Shown here one piece after another: positions 1 to 11,000 of a stretch of 58,367 nucleotides of DNA. Below the pieces are notes generated by a model. It saw nothing but the letters and a program-made list of their open reading frames with translations. It searched no databases and was not told the origin of the DNA. The DNA lies in IMG/VR virus record IMGVR_UViG_3300025085_000023, positions 1 to 58,367 of that record; one strand, written 5' to 3'. The stretch's first letter is position 1, and every line of letters starts with the position of its first letter. Source of the DNA: a virus. A program made the translations under genes and the position numbers.

Positions 1-618
1 ATCAACACCTTGACCGCCTCCACCGCCGCCTGAAGAACCGCCGCCTCCACCGCCGCCGCCTCCGCCGTCTCCACCACCAGGAGAACCGCCGCCGCCACCA
101 TTAGATAAACCAACACCACCAGATGAAAACCCACCACCAGTGCCGCCAGTGCCACCAGGACGTTGAGCACCACCACATGAGTAGGATCCACCTCCACCAC
201 CGCCACCGCCTCCAGCGGTAACTACAATATTTCCACCCAAATAAAATACAGATGCTGCTCCCCCACCTGCTCCACAACCAGACCATCCACTAGTTCCATC
301 ATCACCACCTTTGCCACCTTTGCCACTTCCACCAGCAATATTTCCGCCAGGACCACCAACAGCAGCACCAGATCCACCAGGACCATTACTACCTCTAGCA
401 CCCCATCTACCAAGAAAAGATCTATTGCTATTTGATGTTGGAATATTAAAATTACCAGATCTACCATTACCTCCACCGCCACCAGGACCACCAGAGTCAA
501 AACCTCCAGAACCTCCTGATCCTGCTGCAATACTTAAAGAAATATTTTGAGCACCACCAGGAATTGTTCCTGATTGACCCCCAAATGGTATGTTGTAACT
601 AACAGGTGATGAACTCAT
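1..618 (-). CDS. Glycine-rich tail adhesin-like protein (C-terminus outside window)
   Basis: An open frame of 206 codons runs from an ATG at 618 to the window edge without a stop, so the C-terminus is missing. The start overlaps the stop of the preceding gene by one base (TAATG). After a short non-repetitive N-terminus the protein becomes extremely glycine-rich, with long Gly runs broken by Ser, Pro, Asn and a few aromatic residues. Strings of this kind occur in distal tail-fibre adhesins of T-even phages (gp38-type polyglycine sandwich tips) and in other secreted Gly-rich proteins. It is the last gene seen in a block of tail-fibre genes, so a distal adhesin is the best inference. It could instead be a low-complexity structural protein. 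Confidence 0.7.
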   Translation of the reverse strand, partial: MSSSPVSYNIPFGGQSGTIPGGAQNISLSIAAGSGGSGGFDSGGPGGGGGNGRSGNFNIPTSNSNRSFLGRWGARGSNGPGGSGAAVGGPGGNIAGGSGKGGKGGDDGTSGWSGCGAGGGAASVFYLGGNIVVTAGGGGGGGGGSYSCGGAQRPGGTGGTGGGFSSGGVGLSNGGGGGSPGGGDGGGGGGGGGGSSGGGGGGQGVD

Positions 619-2447
619 TAAACGTCCCTACTTCTTACATCTTTCCAATTTGCTTCAATTAGAGGATCAGCATCGTCAAACCTAACTTGAATTGGTTTGT
701 CTGATCTAATTTCAACAGGAATATCAATATCCGTGACAACAATGGGGTCACTGAGAACAATATCAATTTCTGGTGCTTCTACGTCATCAGATGGTATTTG
801 TTCTAAACTATCTGGTATAGTAATATTATCAGGTAACTCATCAATTTCAATAGTTAATGTTGGAGTAACATTTACATTAGTTGTTCCACCACATCCCTGT
901 GCTGATAAACTATATGAAATAAACTCAGGTCCAAAATCAGTATATACAATGGATGAATTAAATGTTTCAGTTTTTTGTGTAATATTTTTGTCACTATCAT
1001 TGCCTGCCAAGTCAAATACAACATTAGCAACACTACCATCAGTATAAGTCATCAATGCTGTTACTTGAACAGTTGGTGCTGCAGCATATGTAATATCTAC
1101 ATTAAATTGTTCCCCATAATCTATATTAGCTGGGAAATTGGCACTAATTTGAGGTATTTGACAAACATTAGCTGTTACACTAGCAGTATCAGTACCTCCA
1201 GGACCACTAGCAGTAATAGTATATGTAGTTGATGTAGATGGACTAACAGGAGTATTTGATGTCAGTAGTACAGCACCAATACCTTGATTAATAGTTGCTG
1301 TATCAGCATCACCACTAACAACCCAAGACAAAGTTGGAGTTTGACCGACTGTAATTGGGTTAGGATTAATAAAAATAGTAGCAACTGTCGGTTCATAAAC
1401 AGTTAGATCTACACTTTTTGTAGTTGTAGATCCTAATGCACCACCGAAATTTTTTGCAGTTATAGTGTAAGTACGTGATACACTCGGATTAACTACTATA
1501 CTACCATTTAATCCAAGTGGTAAAACATTACCAATTCCATTATTAATTGATAGAAAATCAACATTAACACCAGTAACATCCCAACTTAACGTGGCAGAAC
1601 CAGGGTCAATATAGTTATTAGGAGTAATTGTAAACGTAACTGTTGGTGGAGGTGGAGGTAATACCGTAACAGTGACTTGTCGTGTCGTAGTACCAGCAGG
1701 ACCAACAACAGTTAAAGTATAATTTGTTGATGATGTTGGATTAACAGTAATAGTACCTGATGGATCAGAAACTACTCCTACATCTGGTAATATATTTGCT
1801 GATGTAGTGTCTCCAAATACAATCCACGATAGTACTGCAGTTCCATTATATGGAATAGTAACACCACTTTGCTCATTAAAGTTAGTCTGATGATTGGGAT
1901 CTGTAGAGAATGATGCCGATGGAGGAAAATCAACTGCCTGATCTGCAGACCATCTTTCACCTTGATCACTCTCTTCATAAACAACATTAATACCTTCTGC
2001 TGCACATCGTTCAATAAAATAGTTGTACGACGCTAGTACAGTAGATTTTCTCATCGAACCCGAAACGTCTAGCCACAAGGATACATAAGAACCTGGTGGT
2101 TGACTTCCTAGATTACAAATAGCAAACCAATCTGATCTTGAAGCAACGTTGCCGTTATCTCTAGCAACTGTAACAGTATGAGTTAATGAGTCATTAATAT
2201 AACTGGTTGGTCTTAATAGTTGAGACTGAGTTCGTCCTGGTTGTAGTAACCAAAACTCTCTACCAGTACCACTATTGTTGGGATATAAATCTCTAAATCT
2301 GGTCCAATCGTTAGCAATCGCCTGTGCGCTGCTACTTACACTTTGTGGATAAGGTGCTGGTGGTGGAAAACTATTATAATTATTTCTTGCCTGATTACCA
2401 ACCGATTCGTCAATAATTGATATACATTGTGTCCTTGGAACTACCAT
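618..2447 (-). CDS. VWA-like domain plus Ig-like repeat virion protein
   Basis: 609 aa. The N-terminal third contains a hydrophobic strand ending in LDVSGSM (Asp127, Ser129, Ser131), which matches the DxSxS MIDAS motif of von Willebrand A domains. From about residue 200 there are at least three immunoglobulin-like repeats of 75-90 residues with a shared pattern (LSW-V-G-A-T-I, then SP/NPS-S-TYTIT or TYTLT, then G-T). The last quarter is acidic. VWA and Ig-like domains usually mediate adhesion, and the gene lies between a tail-collar gene and a Gly-rich adhesin-like gene, so a host-contact role on the tail is inferred. A strong GAGGAGG ribosome site precedes the ATG. The product is not identified by homology I can name. 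Confidence 0.8.
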   Translation of the reverse strand: MVVPRTQCISIIDESVGNQARNNYNSFPPPAPYPQSVSSSAQAIANDWTRFRDLYPNNSGTGREFWLLQPGRTQSQLLRPTSYINDSLTHTVTVARDNGNVASRSDWFAICNLGSQPPGSYVSLWLDVSGSMRKSTVLASYNYFIERCAAEGINVVYEESDQGERWSADQAVDFPPSASFSTDPNHQTNFNEQSGVTIPYNGTAVLSWIVFGDTTSANILPDVGVVSDPSGTITVNPTSSTNYTLTVVGPAGTTTRQVTVTVLPPPPPTVTFTITPNNYIDPGSATLSWDVTGVNVDFLSINNGIGNVLPLGLNGSIVVNPSVSRTYTITAKNFGGALGSTTTKSVDLTVYEPTVATIFINPNPITVGQTPTLSWVVSGDADTATINQGIGAVLLTSNTPVSPSTSTTYTITASGPGGTDTASVTANVCQIPQISANFPANIDYGEQFNVDITYAAAPTVQVTALMTYTDGSVANVVFDLAGNDSDKNITQKTETFNSSIVYTDFGPEFISYSLSAQGCGGTTNVNVTPTLTIEIDELPDNITIPDSLEQIPSDDVEAPEIDIVLSDPIVVTDIDIPVEIRSDKPIQVRFDDADPLIEANWKDVRSRDV

Positions 2448-2459
2448 ATCTCAACCTCC

Positions 2460-3350
2460 TCAAATTTTAATAATGTAACTAACAATAATGAATGGAGTAA
2501 CCACATCATCCAACTTAGTGATTCTTTCTGTGGAAATATTTAATACAGTATTCACATTATCAGCAGGGATTGGAAATACAGTATGCTGATATTGAAAATT
2601 TTGAGTGTAAAGTGTTGGTTTGGCAATTTTATGTGTGTGCGATGATAATGCCGACGTATTTGAATTTGAAACGTCTAGAACATTACCAGAACCTGAGTTA
2701 CCAATATCTTGTCCATCATCTTTACCATCACCACCAACAATATGAGATGTAGTATAGTTTAGATATCCTACATCAGCATCATGAGCATGTCCTTGAAAGT
2801 TTTCGATATCAAGGAATTGTTCTGTTGATGTAGTTTCAAATTGATATTTGGGACTAGATTTAAAATCATAATTAGTTGAAACAGGAACTCCTTCAAAACT
2901 ACCAATAAAGTCACATGTTAGTTGAGTTCCTTCATTACAAATAACTTCTGCTGCTGGTCCTACTCTATATTCATCTGTATCACCAACAGTTGTTGAAAGA
3001 TAATCACCAACACTTCTGCTAGGAATAATAACTTTTGATCCTAAGTCAGGTAATTGAAATTGTCCTAGATCTCCAGTTTCTTCATCTGGTTCTCTAAGAT
3101 CAACATTTAGTTTTTTAAATTTAGATTCACTACCTACACCTAATACCTTACTTAAGGCAAGATATTTTTGAGCATTTTGAATTGACCCATCACACTTCAA
3201 AAATCCTGCGGGAATAATTTCCTGAAACGATGTAAAATTTGGATCATTTACACTACCAAGTGACGATGTTGCATGAGTTTGGATAGATCCAATAAATCCA
3301 CCAAAATGTGCTTTAATTTGAGAGTAGTTATTATTGGTATTAAATGCCAT
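2460..3350 (-). CDS. Phage tail collar domain protein (short)
   Basis: 296 aa. The segment IIPAGFLKCDGS (about residues 45-57) is the hallmark of the phage tail collar domain (gp12/microcystin-dependent-protein type), and a histidine-rich HAHDADVG stretch sits near residue 190, as in fibre proteins whose trimer axis binds metal ions. The rest is beta-rich and low in cysteine. It lies 1 nt downstream of the longer collar protein and 12 nt upstream of the VWA gene, all on the same strand. It is probably a tail-fibre or collar component. The exact T4 counterpart (gp12 or whisker-type) cannot be told from sequence alone. Confidence 0.8.
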   Translation of the reverse strand: MAFNTNNNYSQIKAHFGGFIGSIQTHATSSLGSVNDPNFTSFQEIIPAGFLKCDGSIQNAQKYLALSKVLGVGSESKFKKLNVDLREPDEETGDLGQFQLPDLGSKVIIPSRSVGDYLSTTVGDTDEYRVGPAAEVICNEGTQLTCDFIGSFEGVPVSTNYDFKSSPKYQFETTSTEQFLDIENFQGHAHDADVGYLNYTTSHIVGGDGKDDGQDIGNSGSGNVLDVSNSNTSALSSHTHKIAKPTLYTQNFQYQHTVFPIPADNVNTVLNISTERITKLDDVVTPFIIVSYIIKI

Positions 3351-3351
3351 T

Positions 3352-5046
3352 TTAATATGCTCGGATTACGTAGACACATGTCATGCCTGGTTGTGTCGTG
3401 TTGAGGTTTATTTGGAAAACACCAACATTTCTAGAATTATCTAGGTTTAAATTATCATTAGGAGCAGTAACATACACATTGATACTATTTTCTGGTCTCA
3501 TTCCTGCTCTATCAAAGTTAACATCAAATTCATCATGGGTATGAGCAAGAATTTGATCCTGTGTTGCTGTTGATGGACTTTTTACTCCAAAATCCCAACC
3601 AGGATTACTATTAAATGTATCATAAGTATCGAATGCAGAAGGCGCAGATAGTCCAGAATCTGACGTTCCAGCATATTCTAGAAGATCAGGATACCAGTTT
3701 GTAAGACCTGACCCTATATTTGCAATAGGAATTCCACCGATACCATAATCAACATCTCTTTTTTCTCCAGGACCTTTATTAAAACCAAAGATACCACCAG
3801 ACAGAGCACCCTTCTTCAAACCAACACCTTCATTAAATGTTCTGTGGTTTAGTGGTTGATTAAGCTCTGCTTGAATGGGAGTATAAGTAACCTGCTTTGG
3901 TGTCCAGTTAACTGGTGGACTTTCTGCATTAATGATAGCAAGCGTTCTGCCTGGTTGTCCACCACCAAGACCAGATCTGCCTCTATTGTAGTCTCCCATA
4001 GTATACTCTAGATCAAATTCATTATCATTTGTAATAAAAATATCACTATCACTAGTTTGAACTTCTGCAGTAAAGTTAAAGTTCAAAGATGACCATGGAA
4101 TAACACCTTCTCCAGGTTGTGTAGTAGGATTAACTTTAATAGTATCATATCTACCACCATGCCCATGTCCCTTAATATGTCCTCTACCCAATTTTCTAGG
4201 TCCAAAGAACATAACTTTACTACCTTCACCTGATCCAGGAATGACTATATTACCCTGTAACTTACCACCATAGTAATAATCTACTCCACCACCAGATCCA
4301 GGTGTTGTATTTCTTTCGTTTAATTCAAATACAACATCGGTTGCAACATCATTAAAAGATGTGGGCACACCAGTGTCGCTATTTGCTCCAATATATGGTG
4401 TAATTTGTGTAAATGCATCCGACTCTTGGTCAAATGCTCTGCCTGTAGGAGTACCAGGACCAAAATAATCTTCTTGAACATCAACCAATGGTCTGTTTAA
4501 AAGATTTGGAAGAACAATTTCGCCAGCATAATTCGGAAACTCTCCACCAAAAGTAGAAACAGATCCCTGCTTAATTGACTGAACAGCAACAGACATATCA
4601 GAACCATTACCAGAGTTACCTCCAGGAATACTTAATACATCACCAACAACATAATTAACACCTGGTGCTAAAAGTTGGAATGTAACTGTACCACCTACAC
4701 CATTAGGAGCATTGCCTGATTGGGTGCCAGCATCGCCTACAATGATAGCAAAGTTAGCTCCACCCCCACTACCATCTAAAGGTGAATAGATGTATGTTCC
4801 AGGTATTCTTCCTGCTTGTACTGCTGCAGTTCCAGCAAAATTTTCAATTAGACCTTCAGTTACTGCTGTTGATAGATTATATGTATCTCCAATTGCTCTA
4901 GACAGCAAAGGAAAATCACCTGCACTAATCTGTGATCCATCACAAGGAATCCACCCATTGGGGATACTTGAGATACCCCCTGTCCATGGCATGATTGTAC
5001 CAATAGCAGCTGCTTTGGCAGTTCTTATTTCCTGATAGAATGACAT
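3352..5046 (-). CDS. Phage tail collar domain protein (long)
   Basis: 564 aa. The N-terminus carries the collar motif IPNGWIPCDGS (about residues 27-37) followed by a FPLLSRAIGDTYN stretch, as in microcystin-dependent and tail-collar proteins. There is a Gly-rich segment near residues 90-150, and histidine-rich motifs (GHIKGHGHGGRYD; ILAHTHDEFDVNFD) that would suit metal coordination in a trimeric fibre. It is transcribed with the giant structural gene 3 nt upstream. It appears to be a second collar/fibre protein and shares the CDGS motif with its neighbour, so the two may be distant duplicates. Confidence 0.82.
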   Translation of the reverse strand: MSFYQEIRTAKAAAIGTIMPWTGGISSIPNGWIPCDGSQISAGDFPLLSRAIGDTYNLSTAVTEGLIENFAGTAAVQAGRIPGTYIYSPLDGSGGGANFAIIVGDAGTQSGNAPNGVGGTVTFQLLAPGVNYVVGDVLSIPGGNSGNGSDMSVAVQSIKQGSVSTFGGEFPNYAGEIVLPNLLNRPLVDVQEDYFGPGTPTGRAFDQESDAFTQITPYIGANSDTGVPTSFNDVATDVVFELNERNTTPGSGGGVDYYYGGKLQGNIVIPGSGEGSKVMFFGPRKLGRGHIKGHGHGGRYDTIKVNPTTQPGEGVIPWSSLNFNFTAEVQTSDSDIFITNDNEFDLEYTMGDYNRGRSGLGGGQPGRTLAIINAESPPVNWTPKQVTYTPIQAELNQPLNHRTFNEGVGLKKGALSGGIFGFNKGPGEKRDVDYGIGGIPIANIGSGLTNWYPDLLEYAGTSDSGLSAPSAFDTYDTFNSNPGWDFGVKSPSTATQDQILAHTHDEFDVNFDRAGMRPENSINVYVTAPNDNLNLDNSRNVGVFQINLNTTQPGMTCVYVIRAY

Positions 5047-5049
5047 TCC

Positions 5050-8000
5050 TTATACGTCCATTAGATACCAACCTGCTTTATTGGGGTTAGCGCCTCCGTT
5101 ACCATCGGCATCAACCTCACCACAGAACACAAGACCAAATGCAGCATTTGGAGTTTGAACAACCAATTCACCGCCGTTATGTGTTAGTGAGAAGTTTTCG
5201 CCAAGAGTGTTTCCTGTTACGGTAGTGCCTGTATTACTTTGAGATCCTTGAACATTGACTAGAGATTGTGCTCTAACAACCAAAGACTTATCGTAAGATA
5301 GGATACCACTAATATCTATAATGCGAACCATGTCGCCCATTTGAGCATTAACAGGTAACTTGAATAGTGTTGTACCAGAGACATCAACAAAGTAATTGAC
5401 ATTTGCATCAGCATTGATAATGCTAGTATTAGCAACAACCCACTTCATACCACCAGTAGGTGAGATGTAGTTAGAAATTCCAGCAATATTGAGGGATCCG
5501 TCATCGTCAACTGCAAAGACTTCATTACCATTTTGATTAACAACGAAGTCTCCACCATTGACTGTTAGGTCACCAGCAATTTGAACAGGACCACCGAATT
5601 TAGATAGTCCATCACCTTCAGCAGATAGAGAACCATAAACTGTAAGATCGCCTGCACCTGTAAGGGTTAAACGTTCAGTTGTACCATCAACAGCATAGAT
5701 GTTAAGGTTACCCCCGTTCATCGTTACATTGCCATTAGCAGTATCGATTTCAAATGTAGTTCTTAGCGGAGTAGCAACTGTAACACCATCGTTCTGGAAA
5801 GAAGGACCGCCATTGGTGATGGTAAAGAATTGCTGGTTAACAATCGTAGATCCATTTAGTGTCAGTGTATTTTCAATAGTCGTAGTGCCATTGATATTAG
5901 TGTTACCATTTGCACCATTGATAGTAAACTGATTGAATCCAAGTCCAATACCAACATTACCTGCAATAGTAGTGTCACCAGTAGTAGAGTTAACTCTAAA
6001 GTTTTCTACCGCAGGTGATCCACCATCGTTAACAATCAATGCTTGAACATCGGTGCTAATAACATCAGCAATACCAACAATTTCAGCGCCATCTAGTCTC
6101 AATAAGTCAAGAGTAGTTAGAACGCCACCAAACTCAGCAACACCAATTCTTACATTAGCAGTAGAGCTATCAATACCTGATCTAGGTTCGTCAATAATGC
6201 CATCTGGTACTGTTGGTTGACCAGGTGATCCAATATCCTTACCAGTAATGAAGGATGCAGCAGGTTGCTTATCAAGTTTAGCAATTACTGTGCCATCAGG
6301 GTGATCGATCCAACCAGAACGACCCAGAGAAGTTTGTGTTGTAGGATCACCAGTACCTTCTTCTGCTCTTGTAACAGAGATTCTGAATCCTTGACCATCA
6401 CTAGGATTAGTTACGTTATCTAATCCAACAACACGCATGATCTCAGACTTTGCTTGATCACGCAGACCTGTAATAGAACCGCCACCAGTAACAATAATGT
6501 TGTTAGGAGATGCAGAGTTACCACGATCAAGAAGAATTAGATCACCGATATCAAAGTCGCCAGCTCCAGGTGTACTGATTGGTAGGATGAATACATCACT
6601 AGAATCAGTAACTCCATTAATATCCAGAGTAATATCTGGAGCACCACCGCCACCAATTAAGGAGTCGGCAATCGTTAGTTGCTGATTATCAGCATATCCA
6701 GTACCAGTTGAAACAACCTCTACTGATACTGTTCCATCAAATGCAACCGAAATATCGAATGCAGCACCACTACCACTACCACCAGTAGCGAATCTAAACG
6801 CATATTGTCCAGAAACACGCAAGTTAGAAGGATCAGGTGCTTGTAGGTTATCAAATCCAGAGATTCTACCACCACCAGCAATGTCCTGACTACCACCCCA
6901 AAGTCTTACACCAGGAGTATCAATTACTCTACCAGTACTCTTATACTTGTAGAAGTCAATGTTAGGAGTATCAAGGGATCCTAGGTTGTGAAGACTAATA
7001 GGAGTAGAGAATCTTTCTCTTACAATTTCAATGATACCTGCAGTTGTACCACCATCAAGGATAATACTGGAATCAACTGTTGCAGATGCTTGAACTTTCA
7101 GGGAGTTTCTAATGGTAGTTGTACCACCAAGAGATGCAATTGTAATCTTATTTGCTTTAGTAAACGCTTCAACTTGTTGCGTTCTATCATCATCAAATAG
7201 TCTTGCTTTACCAGTTTGAGTGAAGATTCTTGCTTCACCAGTACCAGCAGCAACTTTACTGCCAACCTCTAATGTACCACCAGTGATAGTTTGTGCAGAT
7301 CCTAGAACAACCTTGGAGTCTGCATTTCCCCATGCACCACCGATGAAGACTTGAGAATCCTTATCAGCATCATCAGCAACTGTTGCAATGTCTACAAATG
7401 CATTTTCTGATAGAGCATGAACACTGAAGATTGATCTAGGTACGTTCGTACCAATTCTTACTGTTTGGAAGTCAGCATTAGCACCAATAGTGATCGTTTG
7501 ATCATTACTGGTATTACTGAACATATCAATCAGTTGTGCATCACCAGCAAAGTTCAGGATTGTAGCATTGTTATTAATTAGATTAAATGCTTGTGATGTA
7601 GTGTTAATATCACCACCATCGACACTGATGTCATCGGAGATCAAGAAATTACCAGTGATTCTACCATCACCAACAACAACCAAGTTACGATCTAGTTCTC
7701 TTTCAGGAGTAACACCAAGAGCAGTATTAATACCAACTCTACCACCAGCAGTGTAAGTAGTGCCAGGAGTTAAATCATCACTGGTTGCAACACGTAGAGT
7801 TGCAGGTTGATCAAGGTTATTACTATCACCACCGACTAGCAGTGCATTATCCTGAGGAATGAATCCCTTCTGGGTAAGTAGAGCACCTGTTAGACCTTCA
7901 CGCTGATCACTATTAAGATTACCAAGACCATTAATGTTGACTATGGTGTTTCCACCAGAATCTTGACCAACGTTATCGTAGCGGTTCTCTTGTACAACAC

Positions 8001-11000
8001 CATTGACATCGTATGAGACTAAAGTTTTACCAGAGATGAATGCAGTACCTACAACATCAAGGTTTGCGCGAGGAGTGGTGAACTCGTTAACATTGTTAGA
8101 GAGAACTGCATCAAAAGCAGTTCTTGCAACTGTGTTAACACCGAGTCTGTAATCTCCACGCTCATCTGTGTAAGTTCTGATTGTTTCAGCACCAAGAACA
8201 CCTTGTTCTTTCCATTGCTTGGAAGAAACTTGAATGTCTCCACCAGCCCAATCTGTAGCAGTGTAGATAGTACCAGCACCAATCTCAGTTGAAATCTGGA
8301 ATTGGAATGTAACACCTGTTTCAGACCAAGTACCATCAACAACTTCCCAGTCACCATTAAGAACGTTGTTAGAGAAGTTAATGATTCTAATCTGAGAATC
8401 TTGCAGAATCTTGACATTCTCGTTAGTAAAGGTTGCAGCAAACTCAACTGTTAGATTCTTTGTTCCATCTGCAGTAATTCTAAAGATTTTAGCAGCAAAA
8501 CTAGTGAATTTATTAGCAAGAATCCAACCAAGTGAACCAGACTCTCCAACATAGCTACCTTTGTATAGAAGATCGCCAGCGGCAGGATCTTTCAGTAGGT
8601 TGGCACCATACTCAACAACCTGAGTTCCATAGAATGCAGTATCTTCATCCTGCCAAGGTGTAAGGTTAGATGGTTCAGAACCAAGATAGTTAGTTCTCCA
8701 AGTGTAGGACTGACCATACTGAGCAGATGGTTTTGGACGAGCATTTAGAACAAATACAGCGGATCTAATCTTGTTACCAGAGAGTAAGATATCACCATCT
8801 GATTGAGTTCTCCAAGAACCAGCAAACAATGTTTGATCTTCATCAGCAGAAATATTAGAGAGTACTCTAAGTGCATCGCCTTCAGATGCTTCAACATTGA
8901 TCTCAACAGGTCCGTTCAATGAGGACTTGCCAGCAACTACAATTGTAGAATTAAACGTTACTGGAGAATCGAATGTCGTAACAAGCGTTCCGATGTTCTC
9001 ATCATCATCCTCAGAATCAATCAATGAAGCAGATTCAAGGAATGTCTCTTCGCCAGTGATAGCGTTGACTTTCTTGTTACCAATATAGAGGTCGCCGTTA
9101 GAGTTTAGACCTGTGTAGAAGACGATACCACCATCTTCACGTTTTGCCTGAGCGTAGAAGTCTTGCTTATCAGTAAGAACAACTTCTTGGCGAAGTGGGA
9201 AACCAGTTGAATAGTTACCAGGACCGAATCCAAGATACTCAAATGTGTGGTTACCAGATCTAGCAATAGATGGTCTACGAAGTTCGACGTAAAGTTTACG
9301 TTCTGTTGGGAACTGCGAGTCTCCAGAGATTGGAATCAATCTATCTTCAGAACCAGAAGTTGCATTACCTTCTTGTCCTTGAATTCTGTTATCAATAATG
9401 TTTCCATTACTATCTGTTGTTACATTGGTGTAAGTAAATCGATTTAGGAAAGAGTTAGAGATTGCATCGGTAATCATCTCTTTCGTTTCACTACCCTTAG
9501 CATCGTTAACTGTTACCAAACCATGTACATAGTTGTCAGCAGCAGAAATTGTAGCAGGAACATCAACAATAGAAGTATCTCTAACACCTGTACCACCATC
9601 AACTTGGAACCACAATGGGTCGTTCTTGTAGTTGATAGGATACAACTGAGAAATAGGTTGAGAGAACTTAAAGTTTCTGAAGTTCTCACCAACACCAGAT
9701 CCTTGTGGGAACGGAGAGATATTACCACGCAAGCAGGTTAGGTAGTAGATACCATCCTGTTGGTTTGCAATACGCTCTTGCAACGTATTAATATCAAAGA
9801 TGTAGAAGGAATCATCAAAGTTTCCTTGGTCTTCAATTGTTGCGACAAAGTATGCATTCTGACCAGTATCATCAGTAACAATATCACCAGGAGCAATAGT
9901 ATAAACGTTTGCTCCTTCTACTCTATAGAGGTAGTTGTCACGTTTTGCTTTGTCTAGTCTTGCAATATCACCGAACGAGTTAGGAGTCTCGACGAGTTGA
10001 ATTTGAACTGCACCTTGCTTGAACAGAACTACATTACCTGCAATGAAATCTAGTTCGCCAACAACACCTTTCAAGACTAAAACTGCTTGAGAAGTTTCAA
10101 TATCATTAATGTATGATTGTAGATATGCTTCACCTTGTACTGTGCCGCCACCTACTGTCTCCCACGTAATCTTATTAGCATCATTACTTTGAGTTGCATT
10201 AGCAGTGAAGAATCCACCTTGCAGGAAGTTACAACGAACAACTGTGAAGATCTCGTTCTTAACAGACTGATTAACGATCGTGTGATCAAAGAGTGTTACC
10301 TCTAGGAACTCATCACTGGATCCTAGAATGGGTTGAACTTTACGTGCAGATTGAATCGTAGCAGAAATCTTAGAATCAAATTCAATTACCTTCGGTTCTA
10401 GATATGGATCGTAAAGATTTTGCTGTTCTGGTAGTAGATCAACAACAGATGGATCAATTGTTCTTACTTGATCAGCAATCAATTCTGACTTGTTTAGACC
10501 AATTTGCTCACCAGCATTGGTGGGGTTAAAGAACGATGCAACATTATTTGGGTTACCAGGAATAGGCTTCAGCAATACTCTTTGTGGAACTAAGCGACGT
10601 TTGTCATCAGTTCTACATTTGATAACGAAACCATTAAGGGGATCACGTACTGTCTCCAAGTAGGAAGGAACAACATAACGCATTCTATAAACACGATCTT
10701 CCTTACCTCTTTCATCTTCAACACGAAGATAACGAGTATCAAGTGTAGGATCAGTCTTAGTTTGGAAATCATTGACCAGTTCTACACCACCATGGAATCT
10801 CGAAAGAATACTATAGCGATTATATGTGCCACTATTACCAGAATTTGACTCATCTTCAACATTAAGATACCACAAACCACTATTGTTTCCTGTTGTTGTA
10901 AACTCAGGGTCAAAGACTAGAGGTGATGGACGCTTATTAGCATAGAGATAGAAATTATTACCTGTTCCAGAAACAAACGTCAGTGCTCTGTCACCAGACT

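Noticed and set aside
1-240. Short repeated CCACCGCCGCC-type units resembling a tandem repeat or CRISPR-like array.
   Set aside because: No constant repeat and unique spacer; these are Gly codons in a coding frame.
311-550. Plus-strand proline-rich ORF in the glycine-rich gene.
   Set aside because: The reverse complement of Gly codons reads as Pro/Ala; it is a mirror of the real minus-strand gene.
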